Shown piece after piece: positions 1-13,195 of a stretch of DNA of 64,000 bases. The stretch is taken from NCBI GenBank assembly GCA_038380795.1, contig CM076259.1:96583739-96647738 (forward strand), given 5' to 3'. A program made the translations under genes and the position numbers. The stretch's first letter is position 1; every line of letters starts with the position of its first letter. This stretch comes from Pyrocephalus nanus. Lineage: Eukaryota > Chordata > Aves > Passeriformes > Tyrannidae. Below the pieces are notes generated by a model, which worked only from the letters and a program-made list of their open reading frames with translations, ran no database searches and was not told where the DNA came from.

Positions 1-1377
1 TTGTTAAATTATGTTTTTTTCCAGCCCAGCAGAGGAATAAAGCACGACAAAGGCTGTTGAACACTTGTACATCACTCAGTCGGGTTTAAAATGTTACAGC
101 ATCAATCATTAATCAGCTAGTTTAAGCATGGCATATTATTCTTTCCAGCGTTAAAAGTTGTTAGAATGTTAACCAAGACTTATTAAATTATTTATTTTCA
201 CTTATTCAGTTTAAGTCTCATATGTGTTATTTCATAATCCCTTGAGTGTGAGAGGAATTTTAACCTGATTGTGGCTTATTTCATTTGTTTATAAAGCTAA
301 CGCTTTTCACTCCTGTGTCTCTACATTACCTGTAGAAATTACTCTTCCATGAAATTCAAATTGTAAAACCAACCAAGTTTAAAACAAACAGCAAAATTAT
401 TGCTTTCAGTATATTAACAACCTAAATGCATGATGAAATCCATACTTTTTCACATAGATTTTTTTGTGGAGATAAATTATTTTATTTTCTAAAGCTATAT
501 TTTGCTGTCATCCACACAACCTGTAAACTTCATACAGGTAACATAACAGTCAGGATATTTTTATTTGGAATTTTTCTCTTAAATGTGTATACATAGAGAT
601 ATAGGGAAATCGACTTACTAGTGCTAGACTACTACTAGTACTAGGCTTACAAGCTAGACTACATCATGTAAGAAATGAAGAAGTTGGTAAATTTTATGGA
701 CAAGTAATACACAATTCCTACTTTTAAACAATTGGTTTATAATTTCAAAATAAGCTTTCATGACTGCAGCTGCACTTTTTATCTTTTTGCTTTCTGCTCA
801 CTTATTTCTGGAAAATATCCATTTAGAAGTACTAACTTCCTTGTATAAGTATGTATTCTTGAACCTGTGAGCACCCGTATCACATCTAATTACATGCCAA
901 TTAGTGCACGTGTATACATATATAATTGTGCATTGATATCACGCATCAATTAGGCATAACACATGTACTTTATCTCCATGGGAAACGTATATGGTGTGTA
1001 TATATGGTACATATAGAGTATCTGCATGAAAAGCTGTATAGATGTATGAGTGCGTGTGTATAAATATATACATGTACAAAAATACATAGTTGAGTGCTGG
1101 AGTGTCCTTATAATTAATTGCAGAAATCATTGTGTGAGACTTTTAGACTGCAAAGTTTTCTCAGTATCAGTATGGGAAATAATATTGTTGATACTGGGTC
1201 ATTGCAGAAGCAGCCAATACTTCACTACTTTGTTACTTATTGACTGTTTCTCTTCAAAGAAAGGGAAAGTTCTGAACAGCATCAAATGGGTTTTATCCAG
1301 GTAATAAAGGTCACTTTGTATGTCTGAGTGGAAGAAAGCTGCATACATGTACTGCTACCATCAATCCCTCTTTCAAG
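1..1377. other. AT-rich non-coding DNA, no gene seen
   Basis: This stretch is AT-rich and full of stops in all frames. The open frames here (about 63-84 codons) have no recognisable domain and low-complexity composition. Positions 905-1085 are rich in alternating TATA/CATA/TGTG steps. A 10-base direct repeat (GCTAGACTAC) occurs at 623-632 and 653-662, inside a CTAG-rich patch. No splice-bounded exon, RNA gene or known repeat family was recognised. Confidence 0.6.
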
Positions 1378-1529
1378 ACAGGGAACTGAGATGCTTCATC
1401 CATGAAAATATTCAAGGTTGGGCTGGATGGGCTCTGAGCAACCCAATATAGTTGAAAATGCCTCTACTCTGTTCATGGAGTTTGGATCAGATGCTCTTCC
1501 AACCCAAACCATTCCATGGTTCTATGATT
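1378..1529 (+). mobile_element. CR1 LINE, 3'-terminal fragment (5'-truncated)
   Basis: The order of short blocks matches the 3' end of avian CR1 non-LTR retrotransposons: TTCAAGGTTGGGCTGGATGG, then GGCTCTGAGCAACC near 1430-1444, then CCAACCCAAACCATTCCATG, and finally a decayed terminal unit (GGTTCTATGATT). CR1 copies are normally truncated at the 5' end by incomplete reverse transcription and end in short repeats rather than poly-A; both features fit. Only about 150 bp of the 3' tail remains, so there is no reverse-transcriptase sequence. Several substitutions in the tail suggest an old copy. The family call comes from remembered consensus blocks, not an alignment. Confidence 0.85.
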
Positions 1530-4500
1530 AACAGCTGATGTCTGTCTGGATGACAGCACAGAGCACAGCTGAAAGTCTGGGGCTGGTGACAGTTTCTGCA
1601 GAGACCTCCAGAGTCTGCTCTGCTCCTGGCAAAATCTTGGGCACTGTGGGGCATTCTTTGGTGGATAATGGGAATAAACATGCTTTCAAGACATCCACCC
1701 ACGTGTGTACTGTGAATTTTCTCCTGAGCTTCTTGCTGATTTAGGTTTGGATCTTTCACTGTAAACAACAGATGTGAAGGGAACATTTTTACTTTCAGAA
1801 GACTTCTGTTAATTCAGCCATTGGGTTTAAAAATCAAGACTGTTAAAAAGTTACAGTCCTGAACTGCACAGACTTTTTTTAATAGCTTTTCGGATTTCCT
1901 TGTTTATTTAAAATATTTTTTTTTCTCTTAAGGCAAACAGTAGAGATACATTAATTTCAGCAAGACTTTTTGTAAGGGCTTGACAAGATTCAGTCTGTCA
2001 CCACCCACTGAAAAGAAAGTACATTTTTAATAAAGGCACTCTTATATGTCCTTTTTTATCTTCAGCCAGGAAAGTTTTAATTTACATGACAGTATTAATC
2101 TTTTCACCAATATGGTCTCACAAGTTTGCTACTATAACCAATAAACTAAACAGGCTGAAACCTAGTCTCTGGCAGCAAGGCCAGCTGGCATGCAATGGTC
2201 TGTAGCCATACAATTAAACTCTGTTAGCCTCCAAAAGAGAGTGGGGCAGGCAAAATAATTATTTGGAACAGTCCCTTTCATGTACTTATTCCTGAATCTT
2301 GCATAGAATTTCTTTGGGAGTGTAATATTTGTTTAGTTTAAAAGTCTGCCAGAACTCTTCTATCAATAGATGATCAAGTCAGAGCATTTAAACCTGAACT
2401 CTTGATTCAGTTAATTTGCTAGTAGAGACATAGCCACTATTCTGCAAAGACAACACAATAATATTGCCTTTAAAACTGACTTACAAAATAATGAGTTCTA
2501 CAAAGCAATAATTTCAGACAGTAAAAAGCAGAGGTTGATGATAGAATTAGAAGGTGGCAAATTGCTATGTTGGTTTTGGCTGGGAGAAGTTGTGGATATG
2601 TGTGTTTCAACACTTATCTCTTTGAATAAAAAACTTTACAATTTTTCTCTGTAATTGCTGAGTGTTTTACCTGAAACAATGGGCTGTAAGTATGTATCAG
2701 GTATTTTTAGCCAAGTACTATGAAAACTTGCAAATGCTACCTATGATTATTTTTAAATGATCCATATTCTTATCCCATTTCGAAGTCTTGGTTCTTAAAC
2801 AATCTTCCATTCCATTTAGGTAAACTATCTACTTGGAAATCAGCACTATATAATGTAATTAACTTAAAAAAATGATTTGTAATCCACATAAAGACCATTT
2901 AAATATTTTTCCCCAGAGGAGAGCTGGGACCTGGGTGAATTTTACTTTAATTAAATCAACTGCATCATTGCTTGGAAAATATGAATTTTGTTCCTTAACT
3001 ATGAATTTCAGAGAAAATGAAAGAGAAAGAAAAAAGTTATTTGACTACATTTTCTGTTTTGGTTTTTTTTGTTTGTTTTTTTAATATTTAGAATATAGGA
3101 GTCATCTGAAAAGTGTACAAACTCTGCCTGAACTGTTAAAAAGAAGGTATCTTGCTGTCCTTTATGAGGAACAATTTTTGTCAAAAAGGCCAGTTTAAAT
3201 TTCTGAATTGTTGCTAATGAAGGAGAACTGCTAATGATTACACTTGTTTTTTTCTTTGAACTTCAAGAATGAGGACAGAATACAGATGAATCAAAGTCAC
3301 TTCAAAGTGTACCAGATACAGTTCAGCCTGCAATGGTAAGGAAAGTTTACCTTCACTTTCATAGAGGTGACACAAATCACCTTGACACCTTCTGATGTGG
3401 AGAAAAGAAAGGAGATTTCCTGGGTAGCATTCCTCTGAGGAAGATTCACACTTATCCCTGAGAGAAGCTCCTAGGTTTAGGTATAGATAGTATGACATAA
3501 GATGTAATCATCACTGTAAAGATTAGAGTTATTTTATAGATTCTTTTTTAATATATCTTCAGGGGTAGAGTAGTTTTAATCCTTTTATTATTTTTTTCCG
3601 AGTCCAACCTTGGATTTGTTGGATAGGAATTTGGTCTTGTTTTTTTTGTTTGAAAACCAGCGGAGGAGTTTTTGTTTTCAAATATGAAGTTATAAGATTT
3701 CTTTATTTACTCTTCTGGGAGAGAGAATTTGTGGCTTTATCCATGTTAATATTCTTTGACAATGTGATTGACATTTTGCATGGCAACAACAAGAAGAAAG
3801 AATGTATCATATATCTAGCTGTACATTTCCGTGAACTAAAACTAAAGACTGATTTCACCTCTTTACCTAGAAATTCACCTCTTTAGCTAGCAGTGTTTAT
3901 AGACCTACAAATCTTAATTAATAGGGTTTTTTTTCATTCAGAAAAAAGCATTCATAAATTTCTGGTTAGTTTCTTTTTGAAATCGCATACCAGGTTCTTG
4001 GCAAGAGCCTGTATGGTGACCTGAAATCTAGATCCCTGCAAATTTTGAAGCTATTTCTGTAACTAGATGCAAAAGTCTAACATGGTGGAAACTGTAACTT
4101 GTACATTCTATGAATTATAAGCATTGTAAATTATGCTATTTGGTAATATGTTGCATGGCAATCTATAGTGAATTATCGTGTATTTGTACTTTACACTGTG
4201 TTTTGTTTTCCCTGCCATCCTGTTGCCATTTGCTCCGGGATTTCAAACCTCTTGTCTTACAGCTCTGCTGTAAATATTTGACCTCTCATTTGTCTGTTTT
4301 CTCCCGCTGAGCCTTTTCCTCTTCTCATAAAAGTCAGCTGGGGAGACAACAGGCCATTGAGCTACAGCCTGTCATGGTCAGCTACTCAAGCTGTGCTGTG
4401 CAGCACCGCCCCTCTGCAGGCCACATCCCGACAGGGGATGTTGCCAGTGTGGCAAGCTCTGGACAGAGGGGGTTTTCTTCAGCATTACTAGAAAGGCCAA

Positions 4501-7500
4501 GGGTCGCTCTGCAGCCAGCTCATATTGCGGAAGGACCAGTAAAATGAGGCAGATGCTGTAGCACATTGCCTGGCTGGCCTTAAAAGCCTGGTGTAAAATC
4601 AGTTCATAATACTAGCTTTCAAAATTTGTTCTCCCCAGATGAAAAATGTACAACACTTCCAGCCTTTTAGATATATTAAGAATCTTTCATTTCCCCCACA
4701 CATTCACCTCTGTTGCATTGCAGGATGTTTTAACCTTTAAAAACGAGATTATGAAAACAATAGGCAAATAGCCTAGAGGACTTCTGCAATCCGTATGTGT
4801 ATTTGTTTTTCCTTGGTTAATGAAACAGTTGGAAAAAGAATGAAAGTGAGGGCTCAGATAGTTTCTTACCAGCTTGAGACATTACATCAATTTCAGGAAG
4901 AATATAAACTGCAGTAAATGCCTCAAAGAAAGATACAGTACTGTATTGCCTTTGGCAGGGGTATTTTCATTATTACAGCACATAGGTTAGGTCACAAATC
5001 TGGTAGCTATAACACAATAAAAAAATTCTAATGAATTACACAGGGGGAAAAAGCACCAGAAAACAAAGCAAATAAAGAATATTTTTTGATAGCGCCTAAT
5101 GGCATAACTTTATCTAAACCAGTCTTTAAATGACCAAGATTTATTTACCACTACAATGGTTCTCTTTGACCATTGCACTGCCTGAGTAGAACAAGACACA
5201 CGATAGCTGGTAATGAGGGTTCAGCTCTTACAAACCCTTAGAAAACATCCTGCCAAAGATGGTCCCTTAATTTAGTTAAACTGTTTGTATGACCAAGGCG
5301 TTACAATTCTGTTCTAGAGCCAAATTCTGGCACATTTTTTTAATATAATATTCTCGCCATGTCCTTCCAGACTGTCTTAAATTCCCAAGATCAAAGAAAG
5401 CTTCTAATTTTTTTCCCATGACAGCAACTTCTTGACTGTGCACTTAACATGCTTTCTTTTCTTTCTTCAGTATATTAATGAGGATCTATATTTCCTTTAG
5501 TTTCTCCAGTTCAGTCTCTTCAGGAAGACTTGTTTCCTCCAGTCAACACACAGGCTTGGAGCCAATGATAAAATGATTGTCCTGCCAGTTGATTAGATGC
5601 CTGGCTTGTTATTATAAATTCTTATTACCTGCCTGGCCAGCCCCCAGTGCTTTCTGGAAGAAGCCATTTGGGCTCTTTGTTCTTAGTTTTTCCTAGGCAC
5701 TTATTCTATACTGCTGCAATGCAGGACCCCCTTCTGTATGCCCTGGCTGAAGTGGAGAATATCACCAGCTAAACTATTCATCTGAGTTAAGTGAACCTCA
5801 CTTCATTTACCTGAAGGGAGCAAGGTAAGTGTTGATGTGTCGGACATACTGTATTTTATTGTAACTCCATCAAAGTGAGCTACTAGACACTCTAGTAAAG
5901 GTACCATGCCAGTAGTGTTTTCATGATCTCCAAAGCCCTTTGCGGGATATTTAATTGCTAAATTGGTTGCAAGCAGGCATATACTTTCTTCCCCCCCAAA
6001 AAAGAGAGACACTGAAAACTGCAAATATGAAGTTACCTTGAAGAAAAATATTCTATTACAATATTTGACAGATACTTTCTTACAGCTCGTCCCAAGATCA
6101 CCGTGCAAGTAAGGCTTCAGAAAAATTGAATAAAGAAATGGTTATTATGTTATGATCATTTAACAAAAATTTTGCTAAATGTTTCTGCTGCATTCTGTTG
6201 CTTTCCAATTGTTTTTTATGTAGATAGAGGAAATAATTAGGATTAGAACTATGTAATAATAGGAAGATTAGAAACCCATGGCAAGTCCTAAATCTAAATT
6301 AAATACATTTTAGGACTGTGGCAACTGAAATTTGCATTGTGAAGAAGGCTATAAGCAAATTATATGTTTCCATATTTATCTTTATTCATACTATAAGTTT
6401 CACTTGATTATTGAATCAGAAATCTACAATAAAATGGGGCTTAATTAATCCACTTTTCTGATTATAATCTGTCAAAAAACTTAAGATAACAATTAAAATA
6501 ATTTTTTTAGTTGCATTTTGTTGTAACATATTTGATAAGTTCTAATAAAAACAATCAAGAAGTGTTGTTACACAAATGTATATTCAAGTGTTTCGAACTC
6601 ACTTGGAAGCCATTAGCTTCACACAACAGACAAAAGTTGCTGAGTAGGCTTTGAAAGCAGATAATCATCATCTGTCTCAGCTTCACTCTGCTATTAGATT
6701 ACAGTAAGCATGAAAAATAAAGAAAAAAGCGTAAGGAAAAGACATTTGCCCATGAGGCCTGAATGTTCATTGTTTTGTACCAGCTGTGGAAATTCTGGGT
6801 GTCAGTAACCTGAAAGCACTTTTGGAGTTGTATTTGATCATATTTCCTCCATCAGTATAAAATTTTATATAGTTCTCTCTAACTTCATGGCTGCTTGCAT
6901 GTCAGTTAGTGAGAAGAGATGATTGAATGTATACACAGCTATATATACAAATACTTTTTAATTCTTTTCATCTGTGAACCTTACTCCAGGACTGAACAGA
7001 AACCAGGTATCAGGAAGGTTAGGAAAATTAGTATCTTCTTTTTACAAAAAATAAGCATTTCACAGTCATATTTCAAACTTCACAGAAAAGAGAAAAGAAG
7101 ATTCCATATGTCAAAATACCTTTTAAGACACAGCCACTGTTATTCCCCATCATAAAGGAGAAAGGCAGCCAATATCTTCACTAAGCATCTGTGGTCAGAG
7201 TGGAAAACATTACTAGTGGACTGAATTTATGAACACATAGGTTACTGCATGAAGTTAATCAGAAATTACAAGTATTCTTATTCACAATTCCAGCAGTTTA
7301 TATGCAAGTTTTAAACTTATCCCCAAAGACAGTTCTTCCTGAGCATCCTGAAAGGGTCAAACTAAAAAAAAACAAATTAAAAAACAAAAGCCTCTAAAAG
7401 TTCAGGGAAGTCTTGAGAAAAACTCCCTGTGAGTGCCCTCTGCCCTAGCACAAAAGTGGAATTTAACCATCATGGTTTGCTGCCACAGCCCTGAATACTG

Positions 7501-8426
7501 GACACAGCTAAATCTTTGGCTGCATTCACTGCCCAAACAGGCCATGTTGGATAGGCAGGAAGAGCAGGTCTGTAACTCTGAGTACCAGCCCCCAGTCTGT
7601 GTTGAAAGAGCCTGACGGTGTATGTTAAAGAAGCCTAAGGCTTATTCTAATTTATATGGCATACCACCTATCTTAAAGACTCAAATATCACCTGGAGATC
7701 ATTTGAGTTCATAACCCAGGCTCTCTCAGCATGTTACAGCTAGGAGAAGTGACAGCAATTTTTTCCCAGCAGATTTTTCCAGGATCTGTTGTATAAGTCT
7801 GATACTTCCTTTGCCAAGTGTGTGAAGTAATATTTTTCTTTAAACTAGCAGAGCTGCAAAAGATTAACTGGAACACAGCTAAGAACTGCAACAAACTGAT
7901 TTTTCACTTTGAGGTGCCAAACACAGCAGGTGGAAAAAAAAGTAGCTAACAACTTTCATGTCTAAAACACATCTTGCCCTGTCTGCTGGTTGTGGCCCGC
8001 CTTTTAAAATTGCTTATGGTCAGTAGAAAGTAAAAATGCATGAAATGATGCAGAACATAGAGTTTGCTGCAGTGTGTCACTTACTGTGCAAAGTTGCCTT
8101 CCCAAGGCTGGTGGCCTCACCTCCAGGATGGAGTGCCTTTTAATGTTATCTCTCAAGACAAAATGAGCACAGACTTCCTGTAGAATAGGCAGCCTATTGA
8201 GGCTGCAGGCTTACTGCACCATGTGTGCTTCATTAATTATTATTATTCATATTTTAATTGTTATTATTTTACAGTGCCCAAGAGGAATGTAGGGGTTTTG
8301 TCATCTGTTAAAGACACAATTAGAAGAGCTAGGCTCAAAGGAGCAGCAGAGGCAGATGGTATATTGGCAGTTAAATTTATAAAACTCTTCTCTCAAGTCT
8401 CGCCAGCAAGAGAAATAGCTTTTCTG

Positions 8427-8427
<1 letters not shown>
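1530..8427. other. Long non-coding stretch, no gene seen
   Basis: Nearly 7 kb of AT-rich sequence without a supportable exon, RNA gene or recognised transposon. Open frames are short (at most about 100 codons) and look random. Three local features stand out. A T-rich run leads into TTAAGGCAAACAG at 1916-1940. A 20-base-period partial duplication lies at 3853-3890 (CACCTCTTTA twice). A GC-richer patch at about 4320-4590 has more complex sequence than its surroundings and could be a conserved element or an unrecognised old repeat. Positions 7430-7615 are also relatively GC-rich but match nothing I recognise. Confidence 0.55.

Positions 8428-8466
<39 letters not shown>
8428..8466. repeat. Uninterrupted poly-T run (39 T)
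   Basis: Thirty-nine consecutive T residues, the longest homopolymer in the window. Such a run may be the antisense poly-A tail of a minus-strand retroposed sequence or a slippage-grown homopolymer. It is followed at 8470-8482 by TTAAGGCAAACAG, a string also found after a T-rich run near 1928. Length in an assembly is unreliable for runs of this size. The 123-codon frame that crosses it is an artefact with a phenylalanine run. Confidence 0.95.
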
Positions 8467-8469
<3 letters not shown>

Positions 8470-10308
8470 TTAAGGCAAACAGTTTATTTCAAGAAGAGTT
8501 TGCTGTACTTGAGAGGGTAGAGAGGGGCATGGTTTGGTGTCTCAAGAGTTTTGACATTCAGGAAACAAAAAAGAAGAAACTAAAATTATTTTGACTGAAT
8601 CACAAATAATTTCTTCATATGTTCTTGCCACAGAGAAAGCTCTGCTCTTTTCTAAGCCAAATAATATGTGCCATGTGTCCAGCTTCTCTCTTCTGTCTGT
8701 CACGTTTCTAGTTAACCTTGTTAACTGGGTTAGTGGAAAAACACTGGTGTAATATAACAGAGGCAGTGACCTGCCAGATGACCTATGCAGATCAGATGAA
8801 GAATATCAATTTCAGGGTTGACTGGGGGTGTGAATAGGACCACTAGTGCTAATAAAAACTAGGGTTTTTTTACAATCACACCCTCACAGTAAAGCAGTAG
8901 CCTTCTGAGGTACTGGGAGCTGATTTGAACTGCAGGTGAGAGTGCAAACGCTCACATACCAAAAAGATAAAAAAAGTTTACTGAAAGGGCAAATAGTAAG
9001 GCTGTCAAAGAGCTAGGATTACTTGTTTAAATGGCATTTTGGGTCAGGAAGCAGCTGGTCTTAAATAAGCAAATAATACTTAGAAATGAGTATTGTACTC
9101 TGTAAATATGGTGATATACAGGAGTTAAAGGATTTAAAGACCAAAAAGATATTGTGAAGTTTTCCAGTTTTCTGCTGGTAAAACATGAAGCCTGTGAACA
9201 TTTAGGTAACATCACACTGCAGTTCACATGTATTATGTGAATGCAAATTGTCCCCAGAAATGCCTTTTTGTTATATGATAGTTTGAATACACTTAGGCTC
9301 CTCGCAGTGGACCAAATTCTGCTGGTTTATGTGTTAGAAAGTTTTGCAACACCTCTGTTTCCCAGGGTTTTTGAGGGCTCTACTACGCTTCATACTGAGG
9401 TGTCTTTTTTCAAGGACATGTGATTTAGCTCCACTTGTATGGTCTCCTTCTCCTCCCTCTAGTGCCTGTACAGAACAGTTTATCCTGCACACTTTTACCC
9501 AAGCGCTGCACGGGTGGGTGAAAGTGCAGCCTCTCTCGGTCTCCTGCTGCCTGTGCACTGTGGAGCAGGGCCAGGCATGCTCATGAGAATCTTTTCTTAT
9601 TAGCATCCAATGAGTTCCCTAGACCTTGTGGAAATACAAGGTCCAGATATTTTGGAAGCAGGGAAAAAAGGGAAAAAAAAATGTATGCGTTCTTCCATAC
9701 TTTCCATCAACTTTATAGAGCAACTGAAAGTTTGCATGTATTCCAAAATATAAAAAGGAAGAACTTGTTTCAGATAAATAGTTCTCTTTTGTCCTTCTTA
9801 AGCAACACATTGCTCCAGGTAATGGGAGGTATATGTGATATACCAGACAGGAGAAACTGGCACCAGTGAAGAGATGAGTTTGTAAATCCCCACAAAAGAA
9901 ACCTCTGTTTTATTTCTTCAAAGGGGTCAAAAGCAGAACTGACTCTGCAGAAGCATAACTAAACAGTTCAGCTTCCCAGTGAGTTTAGGTGGGAACATGA
10001 CTAAGAACCTGGGTCATTACAGAGCCATAGCCCTCATAGTCCCTTTCATAAATTCACCGTTGTCATCTGAAATACATCATTGGCATACATTGTCTCCATA
10101 TCTTTTCTGTGCAAAAGCTCCCCCTCCATTGCTTCTCAATTAGTTGTACCCTTGTTATAGTTTAGTTTAAATAGCTCATGTCCTGCCCTCCTGTTTATAT
10201 CTCTGCCAAGTTGTTCTCTTCTCTTTGCTGAAAGACCTTTTGCTTTTTTTTCAATGTCTTTAGTAAAAGGAATTATTTAGGCAGTGTGTTAATAACACAT
10301 GATAGAAT
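8467..10308. other. Non-coding stretch, no gene seen
   Basis: Unique AT-rich DNA. The overlapping 80- to 90-codon frames on both strands at 9334-9606 share a slightly GC-richer patch (about 9430-9590, with a few CpG) but show no domain, start context or splice pattern that would support a gene. No known repeat family was recognised. Confidence 0.5.
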
Positions 10309-10383
10309 AAAATAATAGTAATAATAATAAAAACAAAAAAACCCCCACAAACAAACAAAAACCTCCAAAAAACACAGAAAAAG
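10309..10383. repeat. A-rich / A-C simple tract
   Basis: Low-complexity sequence that begins as (AAT)n near 10309-10330 and turns into AAAC/CAAA-type repeats to about 10383, with almost no G or T in the second half. It is one of several A/C-only tracts in the window. It probably grew by slippage from a poly-A-like seed, but the parent element is not identifiable. Confidence 0.8.
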
Positions 10384-10930
10384 AACATCTCCTTCCACCC
10401 AAAGAAAAAAAATTCTATCAGCATTAGCATGCACAGTTTGATCCTGCCTTATGCCAGGCATACAGCTCCAGGAGAGCTGCCTCTCTGACTGGATGCTCTC
10501 CAGATGGTTCTGTTAGCATTAAATTTTATGGGAACTCATATGTGGTAAATCTCTGAAGCCTGAGCACAGTGCAAGCACTACTTCTAGCTCTACACTCTGA
10601 AATGTGCTCCCCGCAAGTGCACAGCCCCCATTTGACAACCTTCTGTGAAGTCAGGACCCTGTAGCTCAGTGTCAAGGCACAAAAATCTGTGTGAACTGCC
10701 CTGGTGTGCAATGGAACAGCATATGGCCCAGCATCAAAAGACAAATCCATACACTGTAATTTCATAATATGTCAATTTAATAGCATATCAGCTGGATATA
10801 CTGCACAACCAATAATGCATTGAAAGATTTCCCAAATTACCACAACTTGTAGGAAAACATTTGACAGCTTGATTATAATAAGTTATTATAGGCTAGAGCA
10901 AGTGTCAAGATTTAGAACCCTGCCCTAAGT
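10384..10930. other. Non-coding gap between two A-rich tracts
   Basis: About 550 bp of mixed composition. Positions 10550-10740 are relatively GC-rich and high in complexity, but the 79-codon minus-strand frame there has no recognisable homology. Nothing else was recognised. Confidence 0.45.
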
Positions 10931-11010
10931 AAAAAACAAAAAAACAAACAAAAAAACAAACCAAACAACCAACAAAAAAGCAAACAAAAAACCCACCAAA
11001 AACTCCAAAC
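10931..11010. repeat. A/C-only simple tract
   Basis: About 80 bases made almost entirely of A and C, as runs of A broken by single or double C (AAAAAACAAA style). G and T are nearly absent on this strand. It lies about 550 bp from the 10309 tract and has the same strand bias. Confidence 0.85.
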
Positions 11011-13029
11011 TCATAACTCTTTAGATTTCTAGCAAACATAATTTAAAGACTGTGAGATCTGTTGCGCAGATATAAATATTCCTGATTAATAGAATCAGAG
11101 CATGGATGGAATAACATTTATCCTATTTTAGTACAAGCTACTTTCCCTTGGTTGCCAGAAAAGAGCACTAAAGAGCTAAATATATTTGCACCCTGAAAAG
11201 GATCAAGAGAGATCTGCAAACGCTCCATGGACCTGAAGCTTTTGCTCAGGGGCACTGTAGACAAGATCTTCTCTTATTGAATAGAAAATAGAGGAAACAG
11301 AAATTTTCTTCCCAGAAGAAAGACAAATCTCTCTTAATTGAAATAGGAGGAAATGCAAAGTCCAGGGAGGAGTAATCTGGGTACATCATATAAGATTAGT
11401 GAAGAAAAGTGTGCCTCTCCTCAGTGCTTTAATCACCATCCTGTTGGAAGGAAACCTATGGCAGGTATTGCTGGAGGAGGCTTCTGAAGCCACTGGAGTA
11501 GAGGGAGGCTGCGAAGACATTCAGCTCTGATGCCTGGCTTCTCTACACAACAGACCTTTGCTTCCTGTGCAGTGGGTAGATTTCCTAGATATTTTCACCC
11601 TTACCAGTGTTATCAGTCACATTCCAATGCCTACATCTACTCCGAGAAACAAATCAGCACCAGGAAAAGACCTCTAGCTCAGAAACCGAGAGATACAGAC
11701 AAGCTTGTGTGCACTTTGCTGACAGCTAGCCTCCTCTATGCTTTTAATTGCTTTTCAATTTTAATTTCCTTCTGGGATTTCCCCTTCATCAGACAATTTT
11801 TTGTAGTCGTGGGTTGTGTTTATTAGTCTGTTTTTTATGTTCAGACTTCCCGATGTAACACAAGAATATATAGCAGCGATACACCTAAAGCATGAAACTG
11901 GGGGGTGATATTGCATAAAATCCTATGCAACATACATGCATCTGGGGAAAACACTACTGGTCCATACAGAGTCAAACTCTGTTTCTGTCTTTTGCTTTTT
12001 CCGTGGTGGCTTTTGGAATTAGTTCTCACAGTGAAGGATTTCCAGAGCAATAAATAGGAGTGGTGTTTGAGAGGACTAGCCAGAGCATCCCACAGCAGTA
12101 AGGGGGCTATGGGCTAGCAGAGTGGATGATCAGAGCTCATGTGTCCAGGGTTGACACCTGGTTTGGCAGAATAGATGTACTCATTTTAATTGTTATCATG
12201 CAAAACAAACCCACATAGACATGAAATCAGGCAAAGATTTCAAGAGTTGATAATCAGTTTTACAGTTTATACTAAAATGCTTACACTACTTCAGACAAAA
12301 AATAAGAGCTTCTTCAGAGATTACCTTTCTGTTAGAGCTTTTACTAAAAAATTATTGTTTTCAGGCCTCTATCTGAGATTCCTCTCATCTAATCTTAGAT
12401 GTATATATTTAGCCTTTTCTGTATTTATAATCAATGTGGAAAATACAGTCTTGTCTTTCCTGAATTCTATGAAGCAAAAGGCTTTTATAGTATAACACCA
12501 TTAAATTATTATAGTTTAAATGAGTGTTAATTTAAAACTATAAAATGTTTTCCACCCTTTCATAATTTGTAATATTCCTTCAGAGATATTTCTGATAATG
12601 TTACTGATCTCTACAGAACATTTAAATGCAAAGTGCACGCTAATCATTTGCAAAAAGTGCTGCACACACTAAGAGAAAATAAACCAAAAGAAAGATCTGA
12701 AAAAACCTCGCCTGAATTAAAGATGAATGCATTTTTTTCAATAAAACAGAACTCATTACAAAGACAAAGACTTATACTGTGCTTGCAGCTGGTTGAAAGG
12801 ATCATGTACTTTTTTTAGCACTTTCATGTAAGCAATCTTGCTCTCAGTGAATTGCATCAGTTTTGTGGTGATACATCAGGAATTTCATAAGAGAATGAAA
12901 CATCATTATTTTTAGGGTATTTATGTACGTAAGTGTATCCATATCTAACACACCCCAAGCTCTTAGATCAAATCAACAATTGGATGTGATGGTCTTGGAT
13001 ATATCAAAGACAATGAATCGTGGAAAAGG
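11011..13029. other. Non-coding stretch, no gene seen
   Basis: AT-rich unique DNA. A 98-codon plus-strand frame at 11530-11826 and a 101-codon frame at 12190-12495 show no domain, repeat structure or signal that would support translation. No repeat family was recognised. Confidence 0.5.
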
Positions 13030-13195
13030 TCTCTGGAGGAGGAAAAGGACACCCTACTGGTGCCACATCTGAAAAAGAGTGTCCAGTCTGACACCTGAGG
13101 GTTCATATATGAGGAAGAGGTTGAGAATATCTTGATTGGCACTTGAAAGATATGAGACATCAGAGAATCCAAATGAGAGCTACAAAGCTACATGA
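13030..13195 (+). mobile_element. Possible decayed CR1 LINE fragment
   Basis: Short blocks in this order resemble a CR1 3' region in sense orientation: GTGTCCAGTCTG, then a GAGGAAGAGGTTGAGAA-like block, then AGAGCTACAAAGCTACATGATG. In CR1 the corresponding region reads like a single-strand copy of the 'tcc agt ... gagg ... caacaaagatg' segment. The match is patchy, with no terminal repeat and no clear ends, so chance resemblance is possible. Confidence 0.3.

Noticed and set aside
905..1085. Alternating TATA/CATA-rich patch as a promoter or origin
   Set aside because: Low-complexity AT-rich DNA of this kind is common here and no gene or CpG-rich start lies nearby.
8223..8594. 123-codon frame with a phenylalanine run
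   Set aside because: The frame is carried by the 39-base poly-T run; the flanking residues show no domain.
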